64,000 nucleotides of DNA. Origin: Macrocystis pyrifera. Taxonomy: Eukaryota; Sar; Phaeophyceae; Laminariales; Laminariaceae. Position 1 is the first letter of the stretch, and every line of letters starts with the position of its first letter. The notes under the pieces are model-generated. The model had not been told where the DNA came from and searched no databases. It saw only the letters and a list, made by a program, of their open reading frames with translations. Positions 1 through 10,732 of the stretch are shown here, piece after piece. The DNA is taken from contig JASSKH010000032.1 of NCBI GenBank assembly GCA_031763025.1, positions 2,869,001 through 2,933,000 of the forward strand, given 5' to 3'. Both the position numbers and the translations under genes were made by a program.

Positions 1-137
1 ATCGTAGACCTGCGGGCCAGGGTAGGGGTAGAACTGGGTTTGGTGAAGATCCTCGCTAAGACCTCTATGCCTGGCACATAAAACAAAGTTGAGAAGACAT
101 GGGCCTTCAATCCAATTAACAACATCCATGGCGGCAA

Positions 138-410
138 CTAGAATGAGAATGGGCTTCTTAAATATGCTCCATCTAGGAGCCCCGCCAGGCAGACAGGTTT
201 CGGTCTAGAAATACCCAGCATTCGGTCCAGGTGTACCTCCCCTAACGGATGTAGCATGTCGTCGGCGTGAAGGGTCTCGTCCAGGCCGTTCCTGTCGCTG
301 TCGTGGGCGTATAGGATTTCGTCGAAGCTGTCCTTGTCGTTGTCATATTCGCCCAAACATTTCGGTTGGTGTTGGGGTCTTCGAGACGCGGTTGTAGCAC
401 TTGACACCAA
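138..410 (-). CDS. Short acidic ORF with Asp-rich DxDxD-type motifs, possible exon fragment
   Basis: This is a 90-codon open frame that I do not recognise as a named gene. Around residues 22-50 it has two Asp-rich stretches (YDNDKDSFDE and HDSDRNGLDE). They resemble calcium-binding EF-hand or thrombospondin type-3 loops (DxDxDG/DxDxNG), but the glutamate expected at loop position 12 is missing. The codons in the acidic part are mostly C-ending (GAC, AAC, CTG), unlike the surrounding noncoding DNA. A possible 5' splice donor (GAG|GTACAC) lies just downstream of the acidic block. It could be one exon of a host gene extending off the left edge, or a chance frame. Confidence is low. Confidence 0.2.
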   Translation of the reverse strand: MVSSATTASRRPQHQPKCLGEYDNDKDSFDEILYAHDSDRNGLDETLHADDMLHPLGEVHLDRMLGISRPKPVCLAGLLDGAYLRSPFSF

Positions 411-429
411 ACGTATTTCCTTGGTTACT

Positions 430-1063
430 GTAAATACTGGGTGAAAGACTATTGAATAACACCATATTACTCGGCTATAGGAAATCCATCATAGGATGCG
501 TATGCCGAGTACCAATATGCAGACAGTTATGGAACTATTCTGTAGATTTCAACTTGACGGCTCGGCCTTCCGCCTGTTGCTGCATACACACCGTTGTTGA
601 CTCAGACCACCCTGAAGAATCCACACTTGAATATACGATTAAGGACGACATATATCAACACACCGTTGACGTGCGCTTTGTACGGTACGAGTACCATCGA
701 AAAGTCAAGAGACTACACTAGTAGTAAGTCTAACACTGATTTAAGGAAAATATAAAAAAGTAACGCATGACCAACCGAAAGCCTACGTAGGCATATTACG
801 ACTACTAATGTCAGACACTATAGCAGGACCGGAGTTCCAACGGTATTGCGTTAAGAATCACGGTCAGGCGGAAAGTGTTCTGTGAAAAAAACGGTATAGG
901 GCACGCCCTATCGTATCACACGTACTTTAGGTTTTATTCAAATAGCACCGGCTTGACGAGGGATATACGTTTCGCTAGGTTACTCCTGATGTGACGTAAT
1001 ACGCTACTCTCGGTTTGGAGCTGTTGGCAGGACGACGTTGAGATTCTACAGCGCCCATGCTGG
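430..1063 (+). other. 5' flank shared by the FNIP-repeat gene copies
   Basis: This stretch upstream of copy A aligns over most of its length with the reverse complement of 52607-53050 upstream of copy C, and more weakly with 23290-24239 upstream of copy B. Shared blocks include the run around 820-880 ending in a GGTCAGGC motif and the block around 940-1030 just before the first exon. No TATA box or other promoter element could be assigned. The similarity shows that whole loci, not just coding sequence, were duplicated. The ORF at 452-721 is not conserved between copies. Confidence 0.5.
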
Positions 1064-2567
1064 ATTCGATTGACCAAACCAAACGAGGAACTCCAGCGGT
1101 TGTGTGTCCCGGCTTTGTCTCGAGGATTTCCCAAACGCCCACTGTCAGAAAATGTGAGTCGAGGCAAATATAACGGCGGCACACATCGGGCGTTTATACC
1201 CACGACGTACTCAGCATGCAGCTCTCTCCAAACCTCATTTTCTCCAACATATCATGTAACACCTGCGCAAAACGAACATCGGTGCCTCTATTTGTCTTTT
1301 CTTACAACAGGTCGGGGCAACCGCAGATCAAGAGGACGACGAGACTGCCTTCACCGACGCAAAGGACGGAGCTATACCCACTGAAGGCAAAGAAGAGCGG
1401 GTAGATCTCGCTCTACAGGTCGCAGCCGTTTTCGGGTTCATGGGAAGTGATCAGATTATCCGGACGTCGTGCCTCAGCCTGTGCAACGGTTGCCGCGAAC
1501 GTGTCCCTGTACAGCGCCTACGGATAAGCAGATTTGTGCCCCCTTCGATACTGGCGATTGCCTATCCCAGCTTTCAGCAAGCGGGCACTGAAGACTCATC
1601 TCGAGTTGTCCCCCCTCGAAATGTGCTATCCGTGCACTGGACGTTTGCCAATTCACCTAGACTCGGCTGGGAGTTATTTCCAAAAGAGCAGACAGAACAA
1701 GAAACCTGTGACACTGCTGATATTCTGGATGGGAGTAATGTCAACTTGAGCGAAGTCCGGTGACCACAAGGGACAAGCGAGATAGCTCTATGCGCGTTCA
1801 ATCGCCCCCTCGACGTGATATTGCCGCCGCCGGCACTAGAGCGACTTTGGTTTGGAGAGCCAAACGTAGACGATTCGACCACCTACAGGATTCCGGATAC
1901 GTTTGACCAGCCGCTCCAAGGAGTAACGTTTCCTTACGGTCTACGAGAGATATTCCTTGTTGACAGTTTCGACCAGCCTCTTCAGGACACGGCTTGGCCG
2001 GGGGGGTTAGAGAGGCTCTCCTTGCCTGGCTACAAACAGCCTCTACGGGACGTCCAGTGGCCTCCGGGATTGAAAGCGCTGGAGTTTGTGTCACCCTCGA
2101 GAATCCGGCTGTGAAAATACGGGGGTACGGTCGACGAATTCAACGAATGCCACCCAGCTTACATGAGAGGCCGGCGATTGTTGGCAAAGGAAGGGCAAGG
2201 TTGCTTCAACCAACCTCTCGACACGGCACAACCACCATCTCTCGAAACCCTTTGGCTTTCCTCCGAGTTCAACCAGCCCCTCTATGGCGTTGCGTGGCCA
2301 AATGGGATGCTACCGTTGGGATTGACTTTCTTTTTGGACGGTTATCGTTATATAGACAGTGTATCATTCCCCGCGAGTGTCCGGAACTTGTTGTTGGTTG
2401 AAAAATCTAAAAGGGAAATGCGTCTCCCTAACGGTGTCCAGATTTCGACATTAGCAAGATTTTCGGAGCTAAGCGATTGGGATTCCGACCATTGTGATTA
2501 TGAGCCTTGCTACACCTCAATGGGTGATTATGACGGCTGTTGCTGCTACAGGAGAATCGGTGATTGA
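1064..2567 (+). pseudogene. FNIP-like leucine-rich repeat gene, copy A, two TGA stops
   Basis: This is a homologue of the intact gene at 51113-52606. Read as exon 1 (about 1070-1153), an intron (1154-1310, GTGAGT donor, TTACAACAG acceptor) and exon 2 (1311-2567), the frame stays open without a frameshift over 418 codons of exon 2. The exceptions are two TGA codons, at 1761-1763 and 2112-2114, where copy C has TGG (Trp). A 1-bp length difference from copy C falls inside the intron. The ATG used in copy C is absent here. The repeat part keeps the units beginning FDQPL, YKQPL, FNQPL and FNQPL, each followed by P..L..L.L. FNIP/LRR repeat proteins are generally thought to mediate protein contacts; no enzymatic motif is seen. 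It is most simply a young pseudogene. An unmapped alternative start or a sequencing error cannot be excluded. Confidence 0.75.
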
Positions 2568-3069
2568 CTGCAATCGATGTGTGGACCACTGGCGGGCTGA
2601 CGGCTCCCATTGATCGACGGTTCTATTTACGAAATGCTGTCTTTGTATCGGTTTAGTTTTCAGTTCGTTGTCATTGTCATTTTCTGTTCGTCGTCCGGAC
2701 AAGTGCCCTAAAACTGGACACTTAGGGGGAATAGAAATGCCTGTGCATTCGTGCAGCCGTTACACCTGTGTAGTCCTATGCTGTCCAATGTAGGCGAAGG
2801 CAGTGGGCAGTCGCTCGTATTGCGGCCCCACTGGGGGCTCTTGTGACCTTATCGATCGATGTAACAGTGCCAACGATCATTGTATGTATAATTGCAACAT
2901 AACAACGCGTTCCGTTTGTCCATATAAAAGATGGACACATCATGACCAATCAGTAACATAGTTAATCACGACAACTGACTACGTCATGATATTGTACTGC
3001 AGTAATCCTGACTACTCAAATACCTGTCAGAAAATGTGTAAACTACAGCAGCAGTAATCACAACTCAAA
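2568..3069. other. Intergenic, nothing recognised
   Basis: This is the 3' flank of FNIP copy A. Only short, unconserved frames are present and no repeat structure was seen. Unlike copies B and C, the flank does not continue into the module at 25690 or 51112. Confidence 0.4.
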
Positions 3070-3790
3070 CCTGGGTCGCTTACTATATCTAATTATCCAC
3101 ATGACAACTCGGCATTGCCCCCGTAGTCAGGAAGAGCTCCGAAAAATTTTGAAAGTGTAGTTATGACGGGCGTCGAAATTTTCCCCCTGGATAACGTCGA
3201 GGTCCCGCCGCACACGGAGACGATATTGTCATACCGACCCCCAGCGTGTGGACACCCCCACCTCATCGGCTGTCTTATCATGGGTAGGGTCTCGTAAAGC
3301 CAGCGAGCGGCGAGAGTTGATCCACGGGACAATGTCAAGCTTTCGTTGCGCCCAGGGACAATGGGGTCTCTCCTCCTGATCATACAACACTTCCATGCAA
3401 CTGCAATAAAAAACCACTGCCTACGGAAATGCAATTACCACGGATTGATACCGCCCAGCATGGTGCGGAAACCCTAGACCCCACAGGATGACCTATACTC
3501 GGCTTGACCTCCTGAAGCCATCGCGCGGCGAGAGTTGGCTCTCGGGGAAACGGCGAAGTTTTCGCTGCACTTGGAGGCGATACGCGCATATCCCCAGATT
3601 ATGTATCCTTCCGTACATATACAACTCCAACCAACCGGGGACTAAAACGGACACCCCCCGAGTGTATACCGCCATGCCAGGTGTGGGAACCCTAACCTCA
3701 CTCACAGATTTCATATCTAGCTGGGGTTCATGATCGATGCCCCGCCGCATCGGGGGACGATAAGGCATCATCTCCGGATCAACAATTCTT
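3070..3790 (+). repeat. Degenerate tandem repeat (period about 218 bp)
   Basis: Two recognisable units share GCGGCGAGAGTTG at 3307 and 3525, followed by similar sequence through an 'AAGTTTTCG/AAGCTTTCG' block. Flanking partial units carry CCGCCGCA...GACGATA at about 3209 and 3736. The second unit, about 3480-3705, aligns with the reverse complement of 49899-50110 beside the Gypsy element, including the blocks GTGTATACCGCCA and CGATACGCG. ORFs on either strand here (for example 3093-3434 and 3493-3771) are by-products of the repeats. Confidence 0.6.
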
Positions 3791-6700
3791 CAGTACATGT
3801 ACATGACGTCCAACAGCCCGGGTTCAGAAGTGGTGGCACACGGTGGTCCTTACGCTTCCGTTCCAAAGTGGTAAATCACAGCACAGGACAAGTTTACTAC
3901 CATACCAGCCAGATATTTACATCCTTCCATGAGCAAGGCACAGCTGGCGCGACGGACAGAGCCGTGTGCGTACCACAAATATCGGAATAAGTTGTGTCTG
4001 AAGATGGCACACAAAACGAGCTTGGCGTCTAGACTCGAACAAGACGTTTCTATACGCCTGTGCCCAATGCAGTTGAGACCGTGGCGTCGACTATAGAAAC
4101 AAAGAAGGCGGTCAAGTGGTACTGGGAGGTCGTCGAACAAGCCGCACAAATCATTGTCAAGCGACACAAGGACGAAGAAAAATTGAGTAGGAAGTGCTAC
4201 TCATCCATTGAATTGGTGGAGTCCCAAGGGAATGGGTGGGGCTATTGCACCGGTCGTCGTCTAACCGCGGTATTTTAAAGCAGGAAATCGACGGTGGACA
4301 AGGTAGCAAGATACCAGGCCGAATATATAGAGTAGGTAGAAGCCATCCATGATACATCATATTACCTGCTGCAGCAAACCTCGTCAGGTACGTATGCTTT
4401 CGACATGTAAAGGGGACGCTGGCACGGCGATCAGGAATGCGCCGTCAAGTACCAGCGCTTAAGCGTTTCGGCAACATGTACATACCACTTGGAATTGGAG
4501 TGAGGGAGTTGCGTCCAAGATCTGTATTTCGTGGTTGTAGAATGGTTTACACAAATACTTCGAAGTATACGAGAATCCTGGTGATCTTTTTAGTTTATTT
4601 GTGCACTTTTTTTTTGGGCCCGATAACTTACTATCCATCATGGGAATGTAGTTTTGAGCCCGGTAGCACCTATGACGATGAACCCCTAAGAGACATACCA
4701 TCCGCCTGGAGAACAGCAATCTTCTAGTGAAGGCCATTTCTTCGTGTGTGCCGTATTCATTGTGCTATGCTCGCTTGCGTAAAATGAAAACGTTTAGCGT
4801 TTAAACGAGTTTTGTTATGCTACTCGCTCGCAACTTCGAATCCACGAAAACACCTCGTGATTCGTTTCTCGCGCTGCCTACGAATGCCGTCTGCCGTACC
4901 GGCGGCCCATTACAGACCCCATCATGAGCATCAGTCAAGTTCGTGGGCTGTATGTTTCTGTGAACAACTGTAGCTGCCCAAACGTGAAATGCAAACGTTC
5001 AGTTGGGGGTAGTTTTTTAGTGTAATTTTGTGCACCCCAAAACACTCGACGAACTTCGACCACTGGAGCACCCCTTATTACTGTACACGAGGTGTGAGCC
5101 TCTGTTGAGAAGCTGCGGGGGGTCGATCTCGAGGGAAACACAAGCTGCTGTGACGAACGTCTACCAAGTCACCGTCGCTCTCCGGTGTGAACGAACCAGC
5201 CGAAGTTCAAACCGCAGCGTGTTATTGGATGGCGATGATTTTTTCATTGGGTGAACGGAAACCTGACGCTTGGGTGCCAGCGTCCCGGTAAGGGTGATTT
5301 ATTATATTTCCTTTATTATTAGTTGTTAGATTGATTATGTTCAAAGTACTAGTTACTCTGGTGGATGCCGAGCCAGGTGTGGAGTGATGCTTCCTGTTTC
5401 TGTTCTTGGTTTCAACCAGCACGTTGTGAGGGCCGGGCACTTGCACAGTATGTAGCAGTGGCAGTGACCACTGTATGCAGTAATCTCATGGCATGTGGTA
5501 GCAGTCTACTGATAGTGATTAAACTGGCCAGTATAATCACCAGTAGTTTTGTACATTACGCACGTTTAAGAATGGTGCCATGCTGTAGTATGGAAACCTA
5601 GTACATAAGTTTCGGGAGGAGAGATGAGAGGGAAGCTCAGCGCCACCCCCCGTCGTTTGGGTCTGTTGATGCGCTCCTTCCTCATCTTCTCTTCATGTGT
5701 CTCGTTCTCTGGGTTGAGTAACCGATATCTGGTATTATACCGGCTACGGTGCGCGTTCCGTCGCTTTCGAGGGATTATCTTTCGTTTGCCAGTTGGTATT
5801 CTGTACTTTTTGTTTGGGGTTTTGGTTGCTGCTGGTGAGAGTCTCCTACGCTGTGCCCCGAAGGTACGAGCGATACAGTAGTAGCGGTACCTCTTTTAGT
5901 ACAGCAGTCCCGTTTTGCGGACAAAATACTTGGAATTTAATTGGCTAGCCTTTACGACGAGAGAACAAGGTCAAATAGTGGTACGTCAGAACCATTGAGA
6001 AAGTGCCCGCGAGAAAAACAAGAGCAGTACATAGATAGGCATCGTCACATCATCGCCACAAATTCAATCCGTTTGGAACGAGTTTTTTTTGTGGCTTGCG
6101 GGTCGGTGGCCACATCGACCGGTTGGCAATGTAGGTTAGAGCCCTGACTGTGGTTGGAACGAAGCTATAGCGCGTATTTATTTCTGTGGGCCTCCGACGG
6201 GGGCCCCTGCAGCCGGGCCCAGGGATGGCCAAGCTACGCTCGGCGTTTTTGGCTTCGCTCAGTCATTATCCTGCTGCAACTATGTATACCAGACATTTAT
6301 TCACTTTGGAGAAGATGCACGGTAAGCGATACGGTCTGCCTCAGCAGTCAGCCAGTGCCGGGTACGACATATTTCATTGCAAACGTACGCGTATACCTGG
6401 TATGGTTGTTACTGTCGCAACTGGACATTGCGAGGGGGCACGACAGATGTTTTCGTTTGTTTTCATTGTTTTCGTCCTTCTTTTTTCTTTTATTTGTAGT
6501 ATGTGATTTAGTATATTCCCGATGTACTTCCATTCCTGGGATTTGCATGTTGTGCCTCTCGTACCCAATACGATGTCATATTTTTGGCATATCTTGTGCA
6601 TGTCGCAGTTTTGCGCAGTTTCGTGTCAGGGAGCTTGTATCTCCCGAAATATGATGAAAGATGCGCAGTTGTTCCGAAGGTCGTAAGTATTTATCATGTA

Positions 6701-7256
6701 CCAGGTAGAAAACGAACGGACACAGCCATTACCAGGATACATAAGTCAGCTCAGCAAAATGGATAGCACAATCTGTGAATTAGACGAACCATACAAACCC
6801 GAACCGAAATCCTCTGCTAATCACACCCAATCAAACAGCAGCCATACGGCTTGTCCGCAAGTACTGTAAACAGCTGAATACGGTCACAAGCTCCAGTTCA
6901 GGGAACGACATGAATTTCAACATTCATCCGAAGCAGACGAGGAAACAAGACGTATGGTCAACGGTCACCGATCACTCTTTGACTTCTCTTCCTAAAGAAT
7001 GCGCCCTGTACGTCGTTTCGTCACATATATCCGGTTACACAGGGTCGTTGGGTCCTCTTGGTGTCTTGTTGTGGTGATTGTGGTGTATCGATCAGGCCCT
7101 GTTCTTCAGACTTAGACTGACACTAACTTGTAGTTGTACTCACACTAACTCATCGCGACAATAAAATCCAGTCCGTGGTCGCAGGAAAGGCTCCAACAAC
7201 TCTGGAGCAGTGGAAGAATACGTCCGAACAAAACATCTCCACGTCGAAAAATCGAA
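3791..7256. other. Long stretch without a supported gene
   Basis: Several open frames of 60-166 codons occur (for example 4060-4278, 5624-5881 and 6154-6654). None has a recognisable domain, a second copy in the window that keeps the frame, or a convincing start context. The 6154-6654 frame is hydrophobic because of T-rich DNA. A block at 6545-6650 (GTGCCTCTCGTAC...) is weakly similar to 59070-59170, which suggests another old dispersed repeat. Confidence 0.35.
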
Positions 7257-7660
7257 ATTCAATTATAAATGAAAACGGGAAGAGAGAGAGAAAAAACCAA
7301 ATTCAAGCGAGATATCAAGAAAGAAAGGAAGGAAGAAAAAACACACAACAGAACCAGCAGCTTTTCGCAGAATGCGGGCTTGCAAGCTTAGCGAGGAGTG
7401 TACGTAGAACAGAGATTAACACCAAAAACAAACGTAAATATTAATGCTAGGCTACCAAGAACGCCAGCAAAGCAAAAGATAGACTGACAGACAAACAAAC
7501 GAAAGAAGGAAGACGATTCAAAGCAAAATAAAAGCAGAAGGCAAGAAGCATAAAGGAAGATACAGAGACGCAAAGGCAATTGCTTAAGATGGGCAAACGG
7601 GAAAAAATGAAAAGACGAAAACAAAGGGAAAGGAAAAAAGAAAAAGGTGACAAAAACTGA
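7257..7660 (+). repeat. Purine-rich low-complexity tract
   Basis: The plus strand is strongly purine-biased: runs of GAGAGAGAAAAA, AAGGAAGGAAG, and AAAGGGAAAGGAAAAAAGAAAAAGG near the right end. The open frames here on both strands (7175-7444 plus, 7388-7780 minus with many Phe/Ser/Leu) are explained by this composition. It may form unusual DNA structure, but no gene is supported. Confidence 0.5.
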
Positions 7661-7958
7661 CAAAGCGGGGCGGCGCGGATAGATACGACGAAAGGAGGGC
7701 ACTACTATCAGTAGTGCATATAGACAGGCAAATAAACGAGACAACCCTGGACACCCTCGAGTGCAATCGTAGTTACGCATTCACCACCGTACAACAAAGC
7801 GACGCATTCCAAAGCAGACGAGCACCGCCGGGAACGTTCCGCGTTTCGAGGAAGGGATCACACTCAACTGGACTGGCAGCAGTTTTACGAGTGTGCCGCC
7901 TCCGGGTTTCCTTCAGCTTGATTGTGTCCATGACCTCTGTTCTTGGCCATTAGTACTA

Positions 7959-8063
7959 TTACGGGGGTCCATAGTTAACAGGACCTATGGTGTACATAAA
8001 AACATATATATTTGCCTATTTTTACCAACAAAATTTGGTCCCGTTAACTATTGACCCCCGTAA
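7959..8063 (+). mobile_element. MITE, 105 bp, copy 1 (TA target site)
   Basis: The terminal inverted repeats are about 29 bp: the left end starts TTACGGGGGTCCATAGTTAA, and the right end reads the same on the other strand with two mismatches (TTACGGGGGTCAATAGTTAA). The element is flanked by TA on both sides (7957-7958 and 8064-8065), as expected of Tc1/mariner-type targets. The interior is AT-rich and has no ORF, so it would need a transposase in trans. A second family member lies at 59705-59810 in inverse orientation and aligns end to end. Confidence 0.8.
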
Positions 8064-8229
8064 TAGATGTTAAGTAGTCATACAGCAAGTCGTTTGTCCT
8101 GGTAAAATGTTTTTTTTCCTTCTGTGCGCAGTATGCATCATGCGTAATGTTTTTTTCCTTCTGTGCGCCCCACCCCGGACAATAGACAATGGCCCCTGCA
8201 ATAGCAATAGAATATTATGATGTTATGGA

Positions 8230-8665
8230 CGGATCTATTGTCGTCGGCAAAGGCTATCGATTGGAACGTTCCTCATCCATTGTCGTCGGTAATGCCTATC
8301 GATAGGTTGCGTCCCCAACATATTGTTCAGGCGGGAGTGTGCTGAAGTACCTGAGCTGGAAGCTATTGTCACCGACAATGGCTATCGACGGATAGCTTGC
8401 AGAATCTACTGCGGTCCACAGTGGCTATCGATGAACACATTTCTTGATCTATTGTGGCCGGCAATGGCTATCGATAGATGCATTTATTGATCTATTGTGA
8501 CCGGTAATGGCTATCGATAGATATGCTTCTGAATCTATTGTGACCAGCAATGGCTATCGATAGATACGTTTCTAATCTATTGTGGCCGGCAATTGCTATC
8601 GATGGACACCGTTGAGAATCGATTGTGGTGGACAATGTCTATCGATGGACACCATCACCAGCCTA
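8230..8665 (+). repeat. 43-bp satellite, array 1
   Basis: About nine degenerate units, with the best-preserved run at 8420-8620. Each unit carries an ATTG(n)7CAAT-like inverted repeat (CTATTGTGGCCGGCAATGG) followed by a CTATCGATAG palindrome containing a ClaI-type ATCGAT core. Some early units read ATTGTCACCGACAAT. Unit length is 43 bp where it is cleanest. Confidence 0.85.
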
Positions 8666-9049
8666 TTTCCACACCTTCAATGCACTCTGATTTACAAAGC
8701 AACGCAATATTTTGTTCCGCAGCAATGTAATATTTTCATCTTGTGATGACCACCAGTAGAACAGTATGGAATGAGTGTATGGTGTATCGTAATGAGCAGC
8801 AATGCCGGTGCATGGCATAGCGTGAAGGAGGGCTGCAACGTTGTGTGTCTCAACAAGGCAATGGGCATCATGGGGGTTAAGTGTGTTGCATTGTCGGCTG
8901 TGTTGTTGTAGTTAGTACTCTGTGTTAATAATAGTGATTCCAAATCGGTTACACTCTGTACGGATAAGATAGATGAGGTAAGATGTGCATATACCCTGGA
9001 CAATGGAAAGGAAATAGAACATTGCCGCTACAGCAGTAGCCCCGAAAAA

Positions 9050-9640
9050 GCTTGTGTCAATGGATATTGTTTAACGACAATAGACTGGCAACGCTGGCTA
9101 ACGATAGACATTGTGAACCACAATAGACTGGCAACACTCTCTATCGATAGACACTGCTAACCACAATGGACTGGCAACGCTGTCTATCGATATATGTTGT
9201 TAACGGCAATGGACTGACAACGCTGTCTATCGATAGACATTGTCAGGGAACAAAACTTTTTCGGCAATGGAGACAACATGCCTTTGCCCTAACAATGGAG
9301 CCACAGGGTTGTCCATAGATGGCCATTGTCCTGAACAATAGATGTTGGGGAAGCAACCGTGACAGATATTGTTCGAACAATATAGACCAAAACGTTTGCC
9401 TATCGATGGCTATTGCCGCCAACAATATACACGCAATTGTATCCATCAATAGCCATCGTCACCCACAACAGACTGTCGGGCGTGTTTTCGTAGTAAGCTA
9501 TTACCTAAACCTATTGTATACAGTGGAATGATGTATGTCGATGGCCATTCTTGACGACCACCGAAGCTTCTATTGCCGCCAACAATAGGTACGCGATTGT
9601 GTCCAACAATAGCCATCGCCACCCACAATAGATTGTTGGC
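9050..9640 (+). repeat. 43-bp satellite, array 2
   Basis: Four clear 43-bp units at 9080-9255 contain ACAATAGACTGGCAACGCTG then CTATCGATAG and ATTGTTAACC. They are followed by increasingly degenerate units to 9640. The spacer phase differs from arrays 1 and 3, so this is a diverged subfamily of the same satellite. Confidence 0.75.
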
Positions 9641-9645
9641 CGGGC

Positions 9646-10050
9646 TCCGAAAAATATGAATGTGACTTTCTTCATTTCAGTACGAGACAAAAATCTCGAG
9701 TTAAGAAACGGAAAGCTGTTAATTTTCTTGTCAAGGTGGTTTATTTTTAGTATCCAGATTATTTTGAAGGTGCAGTTAATCGAGGACAATGTAAGGGTAA
9801 CACATCGAATTTATTTCCTAACAAAAAAAATAATCTAAATTATATATGACCAACATCCGAAAAATAACTCTTATCTACTTGGTTTCAGTATGGGAGAAAC
9901 AAACTAGAGATGAGAAAATGAAATAATAGAATTTTCGGCGTAAGGTGTGGTTTGAGTTTAATGATCCACGTTTTATTCAAAGTGGAGTTAATAGACTTGT
10001 AGGACAAAGCAAGGGTATTAAATCGAGTCAATTCCGAAACTAAGAGCGCA
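9646..10050 (+). repeat. Tandem duplication, period about 210 bp
   Basis: The unit starting TCCGAAAAATA at 9646 recurs at 9856. The two share a TTTCAGTA(C/T)G block, a 'TTTATT...GAAGGTGCAGTTAAT / TTTATTCAAAGTGGAGTTAAT' block and a final GGGTA...ATCGA block. The copies are well diverged, with many substitutions. They are AT-rich and have no conserved frame. The pair is sandwiched between satellite arrays 2 and 3. Confidence 0.65.
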
Positions 10051-10229
10051 CACAAGTTGATGACAGTTACCAATATCTTGGTGCGCGAGTTTCTATTAAT
10101 GGCGAGAGCTGTATATAATGTATTCTTCAAATGAGTGTGAGAGCGTATGGTGTCCACAACTTGAAGACGTCGGTTCAAAGTACCACATGCATACAGAACA
10201 TGACATACCTCGTATATCGTGGGATGAGT

Positions 10230-10680
10230 GCAAAATATCCTCGAGATGGCTATCGATGGATAGCTTGTACAATCAATATGGCCGGCAATGGCCATCGATA
10301 GACATCTCGTACAATCTATTGTGGCCGGCAACGGCCATCGAAAGACATATCGCACAATCTATTGTGGCCCGCAATGGCCATCGATATACCTCTCGCACAA
10401 TCTATTGTGGTCACCGATGGCTATCGATAGACATCTCGCACAATCTATCGTGGCCGGCAACGGCCATCGATCGACATCTCGCACATTCTATTGTGACCTG
10501 CAGTGGCCATCGATGCACGAAGTTCACCATCTATTGTGTTAAGACAAGATCTATCGATCGACAAGATCACCAGTCCATTGTCGCCGACAATACCTATCGA
10601 TAGATACCCTCCACAACCTGTTGTCGCGGATAATGTACATCGATAGATTCCCCTCCTCGTCTATATTGTCGAAGCAATAG
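10230..10680 (+). repeat. 43-bp satellite, array 3
   Basis: About ten units with a steady 43-bp period, for example from 10265 to 10525, each reading CTATTGTGGCCGGCAATGGC then CATCGATAGACATCTCGCA. Units differ by scattered substitutions, and the right edge decays toward 10680. Confidence 0.85.
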
Positions 10681-10732
10681 ACTATTGTTGGGTCCATTGT
10701 CCAGAGTGTGGTTGCGCAGTATGTATCATGCG

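Larger units (their letters stand above)
8126..10732. repeat. Composite satellite block bounded by a 19-bp direct repeat
   Basis: The sequence GCGCAGTATG(C/T)ATCATGCG occurs at 8126-8144 and again at 10714-10732 in the same orientation with one mismatch. All three 43-bp satellite arrays and a duplicated 210-bp spacer lie between the two copies. The boundary repeats may be target-site or array-edge sequence, or may mark recombination between repeats. No transposase-like frame was found inside. ORFs in the block, such as 10118-10603 with a reiterated 'WPSID' motif, are translations of the satellite. Confidence 0.5.

Noticed and set aside
4060-4278. 72-codon Lys/Glu-rich frame
   Set aside because: Composition looks mildly coding, but there is no domain, no upstream continuation and no second copy.
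6154-6654. 166-codon hydrophobic frame
   Set aside because: Long Phe/Leu/Ser runs follow from T-rich DNA. No conserved motif, signal-peptide pattern or paralogue.
10118-10603. 161-codon frame with repeated 'WPSID' motif
   Set aside because: Direct translation of the 43-bp satellite; three 43-bp units (129 bp) keep a frame by arithmetic, not selection.
8126-10732. CRISPR-like array
   Set aside because: Units are contiguous 43-bp tandem repeats without unique spacers, in eukaryotic DNA.
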